Assembly: GCA_038049695.1 (NCBI GenBank)
Contig: CP142453.1
Location: 129,591,001-129,655,000, forward strand
Source: Cinnamomum chago
Taxonomy: Eukaryota > Streptophyta > Magnoliopsida > Laurales > Lauraceae
Reading direction: 5' to 3'
Length of the DNA: 64,000 bases
A program made the translations under genes and the position numbers. The notes beneath the pieces are model-generated. The model ran no database searches. It was given only the letters and a program-made list of their open reading frames with translations, and was not told where the DNA came from. Positions 13,101 to 27,000 of the stretch are shown piece after piece. Each line of letters starts with the position of its first letter. Position 1 is the stretch's first letter.

Positions 13101-16100
13101 ACCCTAGTTAGGGTCTTGAATGCTGACATCAGCCAACCTTATAATGTCAAAAAAAAAAAAAAAAAAAAAAAAAAACTTTTCACTCCTTGCTGTTCCTCAG
13201 CAAGACTCCTTGGATTTGGAATGCTCCGACACCAAGCAGAAGCTTTAAAAGTTCAAGAGTAGAAGAGAAGAAGAGAGTGAAAGAGAGTAAGTAAGAAGAA
13301 GGAATGCGTTGCTAGTTGTCCAACATAAGATTGGGCGACCAGTACACACACAGACTATCTAGTGTGCACAGCCTCTTGAAAACTCTTTCGCAACCCTAGT
13401 TAGGGTCTTGAATGCTGACATCAGCCAACCTTATAATGTCAAAAAAAAAAAAAAACTTTTCACTCCTTGCTGTTCCTCAGCAAGACTCCTTGGATTTGGA
13501 ATGCTCCGACACCAAACAGAAGCTTTAAAAGTTCAAGAGTAGAAGAGAAGAAGAGAGTGAAAGAGAGTAAGTAATAAGAAGGAATGCGTTGCTAGTTGTC
13601 CAACATAAGGTTGGGCGACCAGTACACACACAGACTATCTAGTGTGCACAGTGAATTCCATGAACACCTCATAGTGGGGGCCCAACTGCTGGTCCATCCG
13701 AATGGACACCACATAGGGACCCCCAATAGTCATTGGACCCCCTGGTTTGCACCCATCTGAATGGATCCACTGTGCACCTATTTTTAATGGTGAAATTTAT
13801 GGGCCGTTGATCAAAGGATTAGGATGATCCCTTTAGCCTCCATCACCGTACACCAATAGGGCCCACCCAAATCTTCCGACCCGTCACCCTCCCCCACCGG
13901 GTTCCCATCCCCAGGTCCGTGCACTATATATGGGAAATTCTCAAAAACACCCCACTTTAAAAAGGCCCCTTTTTCGGTCCCTCTCTTTTTTTTGGTCATG
14001 GGCCTGAATAGTCACAGGTCCAAGTTTAACACTCATCTAACTTCTCCTCACCGTTGGATTGAAAGCATGATAAAATGATGCCTCTAAACCATTAAATTTT
14101 AGGGTCATGGATCAAAAGGTTAGGATGATCTTATGGACTCAACATTTTGCATATAGGTAGGCCTCATATGGATCTTTCCATCCAATGGACATCATCATGC
14201 ATCCAAGTGGGCTCAACTAGGAGGGCATTTTCTCCTAACAAAACGCCTAGGCGCTAAGTAGCGCGCGCACATATAAAGAATTCACTGAAGTTTACAGATC
14301 AGTCCTCATAATTTTAGAAAATCATAAAGCAGTCCCCTCAGGCCTTAACAATTTCTAGCACTCTTCTACTGGTCTTTTTTTTTTCTTTTTTCTTTTTTTT
14401 GAAAATGACTGGTCTGTTGGATTAACAGATGGCTCTAGATGATCATAATGACCAAATGCATAATGGCGCATCAGTGAATTTTTTTGTCATTACAGCCTCC
14501 AATATTGAATTTGATAAAACAGCATCTCGAGTTAGAGAAAAGCTATGTTCATAAGATAAAAGAAATTAGCTTACAAATGAATTTCCAAAAGCTTCAACTG
14601 CTTGGAGCCGTTCTTCATGCATATCTTCTGTCATAATTGGTGCATCCTGAAATTTTCAGTGCTGATTAAAAATGGACTGTACAGATACAAATAAAGCAAC
14701 TACATATCAGAGAACTAACAGAATATCCACAATGAATGAGAAACCTGAGTGTATGGAGCATGCATCCTCTGGTATGAGTTCAGAAGCATCATAGACCCCA
14801 CAACGCCAGCTGACCTCCTCCTAACTTGGGCTGGCGATTCTATCTTCATAGATTTCAGTAAGGACTTAGACTTTAGCTCAGACGCCGATTTATTTATTTT
14901 AGAACCGTGGTGAGCTTCTTGTCTCGAGCTGAGCAAGAAAAAAGAATTAGGTGAAAAGGCTATGAAGGACCAATCATTCATACTTTTAAGTTGCAGACAG
15001 CTAAAGGACTTCCAAAAAAGAGCGTATAAACATTTAAAGCATGTATGACCATAATTTTTTTGAGAAAAGTGACTCTATTAAAAAGAAAAGCTATACAGAT
15101 AACAATAAACCAACAATCGAATAACATTGAACTGAAATGCTATCTACTTATGTTCCTACATAAGTGGTTATCGTGAAGCAATCAAGCAAGATAATTGAAG
15201 CATGCATGAGAACAAGCCAATTTGTATATGAAAAGAAAAACATCTCCGAAATTCTAAATGGCATGCCTTGTGCAACCACTCATAACCATAGTTGTTACAG
15301 GCTGACATGCTTTAATTTTATGTTACGAGACATAACAGATTAAATAATGGTAGTTGAAATACATCTAAAATAAGTTTTTACAGGCTGACATGCTCTATTT
15401 TTATGTTGACCTGTAAATACCAGTCTTGAAATGACAAAAACACTGGGACTCTCGCTTAGCTCACCTATCACATTTCTCATCAATATCTGAAGACTCTGAC
15501 ACTAGAGACGGCTGCCCTTTGAATTGAAGGCTTTCCTGCACTTGCAAATCAGAAACTTTACGTCCAACTTTGTCACGTAAGCCAAAACAAATAATGTGAT
15601 TTGCCAATATAAAGTTAATAATTCATGTAGATGTCCAATCAGTACAAAAATTAGGATAGCAATAAAGGGACCATAATAAAAACAACCTCACAGCCACCAG
15701 AACTTTTGTGCAGATCCTTTTCCACCACGACCTTTTTGTCAATGCAAATTGCAAGCTGAACAGGACAATTTAAAAAATAAGAACTGACATATCCAACAGA
15801 GAACAACAACCAAGACATCTCACTGTCACATAAGAAAGAGGAAACAACCAATCCTATTATAAAACAATGAAACAAGAAGGCTTCATAATTAAAACTAAAT
15901 GATGACAGGAAAACACCAATCCTATCATAACATTATATAACAAGAAGGTTTCATCATCATCATCCCACCACACTCAAGGTTGAGTAGTGTTGGCACCTTA
16001 GTCTCACATGCATACCCAGGGACCAATCCCTGGGTCCTCAATTGAAAGTATCACTCCTGGACCAGTGGCCCAACATTGAAAAGAAAAAAAAGGCTTCATG

Positions 16101-19100
16101 ATAAAATGAAAAATAAGCCCCCAATCTATCCAAGCCCTAATCCAACAGATGAAGCAACAAGATCAAGGATAGTCCAGGCAAAAGTATGATGAGATTTCTT
16201 CAAATAGACTGAAAATAGCCCCAGAAGTCCACACCCAAGAAATAGTCACCGGCTGTAGCTCAGCTGGTTATTGACATCAGCATCAACCTGTAAAGGGATA
16301 TCAAATTTTCTCGTTTTCTCATTAGTAATTGTTTCTGGTAATTTTTATTTAAGCCTAAAGTGTTTTCTAAAGAAACCGAACCACAAATAGAGAAAGAAGA
16401 AGATTTTCAGACAAGTTCTTATAATTCAATGTAAAGGAATTTCATGGTTTTAAATTTGTTAGGTGAAAATTCAATGCAGTACTATAAATCACATCCAAGG
16501 ACACTCTCATTTGATATGTAATTCTTGGTATCATATACACAAATCAGGATCGTCATTGCAAAGCAACTTGCACTCTTCACATACAGTAGGTACACAACAT
16601 TTCTAGGGAAAATGAACCACATGAATTCAGAAAAATGAGAATTATAATTTATAAGATAGAATTTTAATGGTATGAAATCTGGATCCATAGAGGAGTGCAG
16701 TGAACAAGACTGAAGACACCTTCATATGATATAAAAGCAAGGATTACCATCTGTAGTTTTTGGTGTATTAGACATGTAGACAAGTCAATACTTCCATTAG
16801 TAAGCATCCTTGGTAAAGGTTGGGATTCCTCCCAGAACCAACGAACTTCCCTGACAAATTCTATCCAGAGAGTGGCTATTGCTAATCATCAGAAAAAGAA
16901 ATATATCAGAAAAACTATATATTGGCAAGATTTTAGTCAAATAGATACTTTTAGCATAAGTATACACTCTGTTAGCAACAAACAACCACAATACAAGTAC
17001 ACATAAAATCTCCGCACACAGATAGCTTCTATTGACAATACATACCGCGTATGTTGCAACTGCCAAACCAAAGCGAATGTAAACAAAACTGAGCAAAAAG
17101 TGACTCAAAAGGTGCGCCTTTGATAGCACGGGAATTCTGATGTTCACTTTTTGAATAATTTGAAATTTTCTCCCCTATAGAAGAAAAACCATATTAGATC
17201 AAATAATAGTGTAAAAACATTAATAAAAAATCATAGCATGAGAGAAAACAAACAATTTATACACTCCAATCTGCAGGATCAGCAATATTTACAAACCTAG
17301 AGCAAAAAGAATCTCAAAGTCAAAATTAACTAACTCTTCACTAGTAGTTCAATGAATTGATATAAGCACCATCAAACAAGGAAAAAGAGTTGTTACCTAA
17401 ATTATTTAGGAAGCAAGATAGTATTTGAACCATAACTTATTATGCAACCCACTCTTAACATCAAAGATAAATGATTGATCTCAAGTAGCAGTGTGATGTT
17501 GGAATGCGGTAGAAAAAGTCCCATTCAGACGGGTATTGAACAATCCAACTAACAAAGATCATGTTGCCAACAAAACCAAATGAATGAACTACAGCCAATT
17601 TACAAACATTTTTCATGTTTCTTAATGTGTCCGAAGGAAAAATGTCTAATAATCACATCAGAAACTAGTGAAAGCACAATAAGCGACAGATACAGCCAAA
17701 AATAAGAGCTCCAAAAAAATGCACCTTCATTGAAGAGGTCTTTGAGCACACGATCTAGAACTGTAGGAGGAGGAATCGGTGTTGACTTTAGATTGTCAGA
17801 ACTTGCTTTTTCAACTGCCTTAGATTACAAAGCAAGAAATCAGGGAAGTTCCAGAAATAGAAAAGAAAAATCCCAACACTACTTTTTTAATGGGTAAGAG
17901 ATCTCAACAAATAGCATTACAAACAGAAGCACCTGGCTCGATTATTTCTAACCTGATATAAAATCTTCTATAAATTGGGCCTCAAAAGAAACATTCAGCG
18001 CATTTACTAGAAGGTGTAATTGGGAGGCAAAGCTAGTCATTTTATCTTTAGAATCAGCATTTCTGAGGGGAAAAAAGAACATCTTACAATGAGAATAATA
18101 ACAAGAACAATTATAAGCCAGCATTTCATAAAACTCTATTTCATATTTCACAATATTAACTTCAAACTTGACTATGAAGAGGCAAATCAGCACAATGAAA
18201 CTTGAAAGACTCAAACCATCCACTTTATGCAGTACAACAATTATAGCTCTAAGGCTATGGTACAATTTAATAATGAGGCAGACACGACTGGCTTTGCTTC
18301 ATAATAAATACAATCTTAGAGGGAGATCTAGTCCATTGCAGCTAAAGGAATTCCTTTACAAGGTGAACTCTTAATATATCACAGAATCTGAGGCACAACT
18401 TCTAGATGTGCAATCTTGGAAGTGTGCATGAAATGACTAAAAACACTGCCAAGCAAAGATAAATTTGGTCATGTAAATTGTAATAGTAGGATAAACAAAT
18501 TTACCCACTATTTTTTGGTACGTCATTGAATCCCAGGTACCATCTTTATCACTCAACTTGTGATTGACCTCATGTAGAGTATCAGTGGATCTAGCTACCA
18601 AATTTCCAGTAAAGTGCAACAAGTCGAGCATGCTTCATCTCCAATAAGATTTCTTGATGAGACCTAAAGACTTCGAATACAAGAAAGTTTTCTAACCCAT
18701 CTTTGATACTGAACAATTCTGCTAAGATACACCTACAATTCTAATATAGCTGCACCATCATTTCCTGTCAGGATGATGACATCAACATGGCCTGACACCA
18801 AGCAATCCCTACAACAAATACAGAATGATTAAAGTTGCACCATTTGAATACAACTCTGAACGGGCACTACTGAAGTTACCAAAGCATTCTTGAGGAGATT
18901 GTGTTTATATTTAGATGGCCTTCTTAAAGACAAGAGCTTTTTCTCCCCCACCTGATAAACAAAGCCTGCAGAAGTGATACAGGCTTCTTCTTTTTTTAAT
19001 TATTAAGAACACAATGCAAGAACGCACTCTTCATGTCAAGTTGGTAAATTGACAAATTTAGATTTGCTTCATAACTCTTGTGGAGCGAAGTTTCACAACT

Positions 19101-22100
19101 AGCACAAATGCCTCCAAATTACCTTCATCATACACAAGTGAATCCTTTGCCACTGAGCAATACTTTCATCTAGGTTGTAGTTTAAGGCAAACACCCATTT
19201 ACACCCCATTGGAAGCTTGCCCACAAAAAGATTAATCGTCTCCCAAGTGTAATTCTTCTCTGTGAAAGCTATTTTATTTTCCATTGCACTTTGCAAAGGC
19301 AAAGTTTCAAGGGTATATTTGATACTCTATGGAAGAGAAGCAGCAGGGAAACATAAAAAATAAATGACATGTGAGAAGGTAAGAGACCATGATAGGAGAC
19401 AAACTGGTAAATGTGATGAGCAGCACAGCTCATCGCCCTTTTCTCAAGGCGACAGGTAATTGTAGAGATGGACCCATAGAAGGATCCATATCGGTGGTAA
19501 CTACTATTGATGAACAGAAGCTGGAGAAGAAACATTGCCTGCATCCGAATCAGCTTGATTGATGGTGGAAGAAAATAAAAGATTGTGTTACTTTTAACCT
19601 ATGGGGTCTTATCGGGTTGCTACTGACCAAAGATTCCCAGTAAGTACATTGCCATTATTAAATTTACATGATACTGACCATTCAACAAAAGGATTGGCAG
19701 AACTAAAGGAGTGGTTATATCTAATTAAGGATGATGGGAAAGAAGAATTCTTTTTAATATAGTAAAACGAATCTATACGGCAATCAACACTAAAAATACA
19801 ACATACAAAGAAAGAAAAAGAGAGATGATGAAACCCATAGGCATCAACGATTGATGCCACAAGAAGCAAGCCAATACCGCCAAAAGTCTGAAGAAATAAA
19901 TCAATGAATTCTTTAATGATGAAAGCACAACAGATCATACGACTCTTTGCCTTGACCACAATCAACATTCAATTCCACAGTTGTTTTGAAAAACTCTTGT
20001 TCCTTTCAAGCCAAATGATAAAAGAACAACCACTGGGATACGGCTCCATAAGATATTGCATCTTTTCCTATGAGATTCAAATTTTCATTGCGCTTATAGC
20101 TTGAGAACCATATCCAATATCACCCATTCACTCCAACAAGTTTAAGGAAGCAGTCCCAAACTCACTTAATGAACAGGCACAGAATAAAGAGATGCTGCGA
20201 AAGATTGGAACCAAAAACTACAAGCATTCGCCAAAAAAGTTCCATATGCTTTCTTTCTGGTCATTGTTCAAGTAAGAATACTGTCCACAGCGGCTGTTGG
20301 AAAAAAAAAAATTAAACAGTAGGTGGCTCTTTCATTTTCCACAAGTGACCCCATCCGCTGGAAATAGATCACTAGTCTAATAAATAGCCATAGAACACTA
20401 GTGTTTTATACATGGTTCAAAATCTCGGTCTCGATCGCGGTATCGGCCGGGCCGAAAAACCGATATGATATCGGTATCGGTCGCGGATATCGGTCCGTCG
20501 CGGTCATCGCGGTATGAATTTTTTTTAATCCAAAAAAATTCACAAAAATATCCAAAAAATCCAGAATATTAGAAAATGTTGGAAAACAATATTTGTTTTC
20601 ATTAATAACAGCAATAAATCAAAATCTCGGTCACCTTAAGTTATGAGTCCTGTCTGTCTCGCAGTTCACTGTCTTTTCCAGCATTTCATATAATGCAGGC
20701 ATTATTGATGCTCATGATCAATTTATTAGTGCAAAATATAAGAAAATAAAAATAACATATCAATCATCATTTAATACTAACTTAATCATCAAATAAAGTT
20801 GTGAAATTCAAGACCTTGAAGATTAGTGACTGAGATAGATAAATCATAAAGCACTTGGGCATCAAAATGTTCATGGTTTACATGAAATTAGAGGGGACTA
20901 GTGGAGAGTAGAGACTAGAGAGAGACTGATAAGTATGACTGTATGAGTGTATGACAGATTGATAGCCTAATACCAAGTGGAGTATCGCCCTGGCTCGAGT
21001 AGATGTAGATCTATCATCTACACACTATTAATAAGCCATTAAGCCTTTGGTATCACAAATATCCTAACAAGTAACAACAATTATTTTTTGAAAAACAAAA
21101 ATTAATAAAATCATTTTCAAAATCCTAAATATATAGATCTAACATAAAAGTATGTAGATCAATCATTTACACACCATACAATGATCATGAATCATTAAAA
21201 GAACATATTTATGATGAAATCCCCAAAAAATGATATATTATAATTCAAATATTAAAAAATCCGAAAATAAAAAAATTTGAAAAAAAGTTCAAAATCATGT
21301 GTATAAGTAGATCTAGCATGAAAGTATGTAGATCTAACTTCTAAATGAAGAAAACAACACAAGTGACAAACCTCTATGCTTCATCTATAAAAAAATAAAA
21401 AAAATAAAAAACATAATAAAATGCTTTAAGTTGATTTTCTCTTACCTTAGATAATATTTTCTTCAAAAAATAGAAGTGAGATTTGAAAATATGCAAGAGA
21501 GATGTGTGATGGAGTGTGGCTGCTCCTATGGGTAGTAAGGAGATGAGAAGAGAGGAGAAAAATGAAAAAATTAGGATTTTAACCCTTTTTGACATATCTC
21601 GGTCGATATTTTCAAAATATCGGCCGAGATATCGGTTCCACCGAGATGACCGAAATCTCGGCCGATGTAGGCCGAGATTTTGGCGATTTTTACCGAGACC
21701 GATATCTCAGTGAGATATCGGCTCGGTATCGGCCAATTTTTTCAACCATGGTTTTATAAGAAAACCAGAGGGATAAACAGACGGAGTAGGCAGTTCAGTC
21801 CAAACCAATTCCCAGTTCCTCCATTAAAAAAAAGACAAAAGAAAAAAAAATTAAATGATTAATGGCAGCTCCAACAAGTTCATCGATTGTTATTTTTTCA
21901 GGGTTTGAGCAGTTCATACAAGCTTTTGACCATGGCTTTAAAAATCGGTCGAGTCTATGTCAACCGCAGAATCAACTTGGACTCAGCCAGTGGTGATTCG
22001 AGTCACCCTCTGATTCACATATATGGCCGATTCCTTTCTATTTTTGGGTTTTTAAGGCTTTTTCCCTTTTTTGAAAGAGGGTGTCAAAGGTCTCTAATAA

Positions 22101-23913
22101 GGTTTTGGGGTGAGTTTTGAAAATCAAAACTAACTATTTTACAAGATCCAATGATACAAAAGGTGAAAGTTGCTACTCACCGGAACATAAACAACGAATC
22201 TCAAATCCAATGAACCGTCCACCTCTAACTAATGAAATCTATTAGAAAAATATATATATATATATATATATATATAATGCAAGTCCTAAAAGTTCCATAA
22301 TTATACAAATTATTTTCATTTTTAGGACTTTTAAATGTATTTAACACATTTTATGCAATTTTATTGGCTTAAGTGAAACTTGATCTGACTGGGCCAAGTC
22401 TATCCAACTCAAGGTTGACCAAATCACACCCCCAAGTCCAACTTTTGAAACCTTAATTTTGACCAATATACTGGTTTGAATCTAAGAAGACAGGAGTAAG
22501 GCACCAGTCCTAGTTTATGTCAATCCAGCCCAGCTGCGCAGGCTTGGAACTTGCTTGGAACTCGTATTATTAAGTTAGCAATAATTTAGGAAACTTGTAT
22601 CATTAAGTTATCTATAATTTAGGAACTTGTATCTTTAAGTTAGCTATAACTTTGGAACTAGAATTGTATTAGGATACTAATAATAGGGTAATCAATCCCT
22701 ATATAATGAGAAGGATACAACCCTAAAGGGGACACGTTTTTTCTCCAATCTCCTTGTTCTCTCTCCATGCGTGCATAACTGACAGTTTAACCTGGTTCAA
22801 TCAGCCAATTTTATCTGGTTTTTTAAAATAATGCATAGAACTAATCCACAGTAACATCTCATGTGGATGAGGTTGCATTATTCTGAAAACTAGAATCATA
22901 ATGCATATCATTCAGGGGGTGGGGTCGAAACACACAGTGAATCATAAGAATACTAAAAATTAACTACTAAGTTGAGATAAAAATATAGCATTTTTACTTC
23001 TTGTTTTTTTTGTTCCCTTAAAGCTGAAAAACCATATTCAAACCATCATAGCATGGTTACAATGTGTAGCCTAAATTAAATAAGTGATCCATGTAGAAAC
23101 AAATTATAAGATTTAGAAAAAAATGTAGGGTGAAATCCATACCTACAACAGAATGCTCCAATCTCACAACTATGCGTTGATTCTCACCAAAAAACTAAAA
23201 ATTAAAATAAAAAAAGGGACCTAAAATGTTTGAAAATAGACATTTCAATGTTGCTATTCCCACCCAAACAAATTGCATGAATCATGCAATTTGATACTGC
23301 ATGTACTGCATGTTTCATGCCTAAATACTAAGCTTTACCCAAAAATGGGATTTGTTGTACAAGGGACGAGTCTTTAAACCATAGGACTCGACACAGACCG
23401 AATCCTAGGATTTTAACAACAATGGAAACCAATGCTCAGTAATCTACCCAGCCCTAAAGAAAAGAAAGAAAAGACAGAAGTTGGATCAATCACTATCTCA
23501 TCGTCCCAAAGATTATTCCTAAATATTGGTGTCCATACAACACTCACAACTGCCCCATCACAAGAAACCAAAACTATAGCCAAAGAATTTACAAGTACCT
23601 GGACCAAAGAAGGAAAAGCTACCTCAAGGGAAGTATCTAAACACGGTTGAGTGTTCCAGTGCATAAAATGCCTGCCACCTCTAGCTTTGTATCATATTTG
23701 ATTGAAAAACTTACCACTATTAGAGCAAATCACCCTCCAGAAAGCAGAATATCAAAAGTTGGCCTCTGGAACACCCAACCATTATTTCCAACATGATATT
23801 TCTAGGCCAGAAACTGCTTTTGTAATCCACTTTCCCCTGCTGCCAATGGCCACAACCATCCACCCAACAAGGCAGTGTTCACCCATCCTAAGGATCGAAT
23901 GCCAATCCCTCCA

Positions 23914-24011
<98 letters not shown>

Positions 24012-27000
24012 ACAGCTTTATCCAAAAATATTACACAGACATACATACGGCAAACACTTTCTAATTTTTTGCTAAGCATGGAGCTTATGTTGACTCAAGT
24101 GAAGGAAACACAAGAAGAACCAGCCAATATGTACAATGCCTGGGCTTAACAGTCATTGAATCTAGGATCATGCAAACATAAGAGGAAAAAAATTATATTT
24201 GCAACATTCCTACGAACAAAAATGAAAGCCTTACGAATTTGGTGTCAAAATAGGAAGAAGAAGCCACTTTTCAGCATCATGACATGAAGCATTTTCTAAC
24301 TCAGCCATCTCAAGACTATTTTCAACAATCCTGCTTGACCAAATGGCAATCAACTCAAAACCTGAACATAGAATAAAATGAGAATGGAAGTAAAACTGCC
24401 TCTTGTCCACTATATAATGACTCTGCAGTGACACTAAACCCTTAAAAAGTTATCTATTGAATTCATAGTATCATACTGCAAAAAAGTGAAGGTTAAAGTA
24501 CAAAAATGCAAAACAGAATGGAACCACATGTAATAGTTAAGTGTAAACTTCAGAGAAATAATCCAACACCAACTCTAGGTAAAGTAGCAAAACTGAATGA
24601 GTTGTCACCTTCTTAAATTATAGGGGGAAAATCCTACTACTTAAAACAGTTGTAGAGACAATAGTGCTCACTGGGGTTGGTGGTATTATCCATGCTCATA
24701 AATTGAAAAGCTCAGTGGTTCTTCTTCTGTCTGTGAACCACGTAATCTGTAACACGGCATAATAGAAAGAAACTGTGCTCCTATAAAGGTCTCATCTACA
24801 ACTGACGGATTCTTCTTCTATCTGTGAACCACGTAATCTGTAACATGGCATAATAAAAGAAACTGCGCTCTTATGAAGGTTTCATCTCCAACTGAAGGAC
24901 TTCCTTGGAGAAGGACTTCAGGCACATTTGTGCAGTGAGTTTTCCGCAGAAATGGAAGACCCATTTCCGCACTGTACTATTTATTCTTGTTCGGAGCAGC
25001 ACAAGTGTGCACATAAAACAGCAATTTATGAACCAACTTTCCTTGTAAGCTTAGAAACCCAAATCTGACCGCCCCCAACAGATTTGCATATCTGCAGAAA
25101 GGAAGCATGGGCTTCCTCTTCCACGCATTTACACAAACAAGCCATCAGTGTTATGTGCGATCCACCAATAATGAAAAGACATCAATGAGGGGATCTGGTT
25201 CAACTGATTATTCAAGGAATTTTCAGCACTTTTTGAAGATTTTTTTTGCTGAGAAAAGGCAAGCACTTTTGGGATTCTTTGGAAACGTATTTAATAAACC
25301 TTTCAAGTTTGATCTTCACCATTGATCTTAGTGGATATTATATGTTTCTTTCAGATATATAATTCTCTAAGTTCTTCTCTTCTTTTTTTTTTTTTTTGTA
25401 TTTGAGACCACCTTGGAGATAGATTGATAAAAGGATGGTGCTTGAAAAATAGTGACAATCTAGCTGTGAAATATGGGGCACCTAACAAGTTTTGGACTCA
25501 GGACCTGACTCGGTCATGGCCGAGTCCAAGTCAACTCGCCTAGTTGCATGGGATTCGGCCGAGTCTGGCTTCGTCCCAATTTCAGTTGGAGAGCCGAGTC
25601 CCATGCAACCCGACTCGGTATGTGCCGAGTCTAAGTCGACTCGGACTCTGCTAATTTTTAAACCATGCTTGAGATTACAAGAACGTTTGAAGATGACAAA
25701 AAGAGCAAACGACCCGAAGTAGTCCAATTCACTCATGAAACACAATTACAGTAAAGACTAAAGCCCAACAGAAAAAAGAGACATTGCAACACAAAAACCA
25801 TACATAACAAGTCTACCTTCTATAGGGTCTTCCGCAGTATACCATTCTGACCAAGGACAATCATCATCCCATTGCGTTTTGCTGTGGGTATCAACTTCAG
25901 AATTTCCATCTGATTCTGTAATTTCAGGTTCCCCTCCCTGTATGCCATCATCTTCTTCATAGGGAGGTGTTCTATAGGTAAGCTTCATTGTGAAATGGAC
26001 CTTGAAAAGACTTGCAGAGAAGTCTACCACGGAGAAGACCTTTAAAGAAACAAGTGAAAAAAACAAAATTTTAGAACTGACAGGATAACAAATAAAGCAA
26101 TACATCAGATATTAACAGAATACGGCATGAGTTCCAAGTATAAAAGTAGACTCCTTCAGACCTATGATGCACAGATACGTCATGGATACGGCAGGGACAC
26201 GGATTTTACACATAAAAAGTGAAGTATCGGATACGATACGTTGCCCATTTTAAAGTATCCATGCATCATAGCTTCAGACAATAGCCAAAACATTATGGGA
26301 TGCAAACTGAGACAAGTACATGGATGCAGACAAAGATATGAAAACTATATTTATTTATTTTCTATTACGCAAGGTTCCCAGCCCTTTGGGCCAGAATAAT
26401 CCCTACAGGCCCAGGAGAGAAAGCCGGGTAAAATTCCCTTGTGGCCCCAGTGTGGTAGTGCAATTTTGAACCCACAACCTCCGAGTGCAAACCGTGGTCC
26501 TACGCCAACTGAGCTACCCATCGGGGTTGGGATATGAAAACTATATAAATTGAGAAAAATTATGAAACCAACTATATGAATTATTACCCACTTAATTCTT
26601 GTATGCCTTTCTTGAGCATGCAACTTACCGAAGCCCGCTTTTGATTAAGGCCCTCAACTAGAGTTGGAAATCTTTCTGTGTTTTGGATTTCGTGAACAAT
26701 TTTGAATTTTGGGAAGATTTTTTAAGTCATTTATTCTGTTTTGATTTTTGGATATTAGGTTTCAAAGATATGACGGCAAAATTCAGTATAGAAGAGGAAG
26801 GAAGAGAGTTGGAAGAAATGGTCGTATCCCTCTTGGATCGACTGATGAATATATATAAGGTACTTTTCACAGACTTGCATCAGAGGTAACCTTTTCACCA
26901 CCATGTGGGGAACCCCATGACAAATCCAACCCCCTCACACTGACTAACCCCCAATGAATTAGCACTTTAGACTAGAGGGGGCACTGTGTGATTTGGACCT

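Noticed and set aside
16248-16320. tRNA-like 'ggctgtagctcagctggtta'
   Set aside because: Only an A-box resemblance; no acceptor stem, anticodon arm or B box follows, so neither a tRNA nor a SINE could be supported.
23875-24079. Open frames of Ser-Leu or Arg-Glu repeats
   Set aside because: They come from the TC microsatellite.
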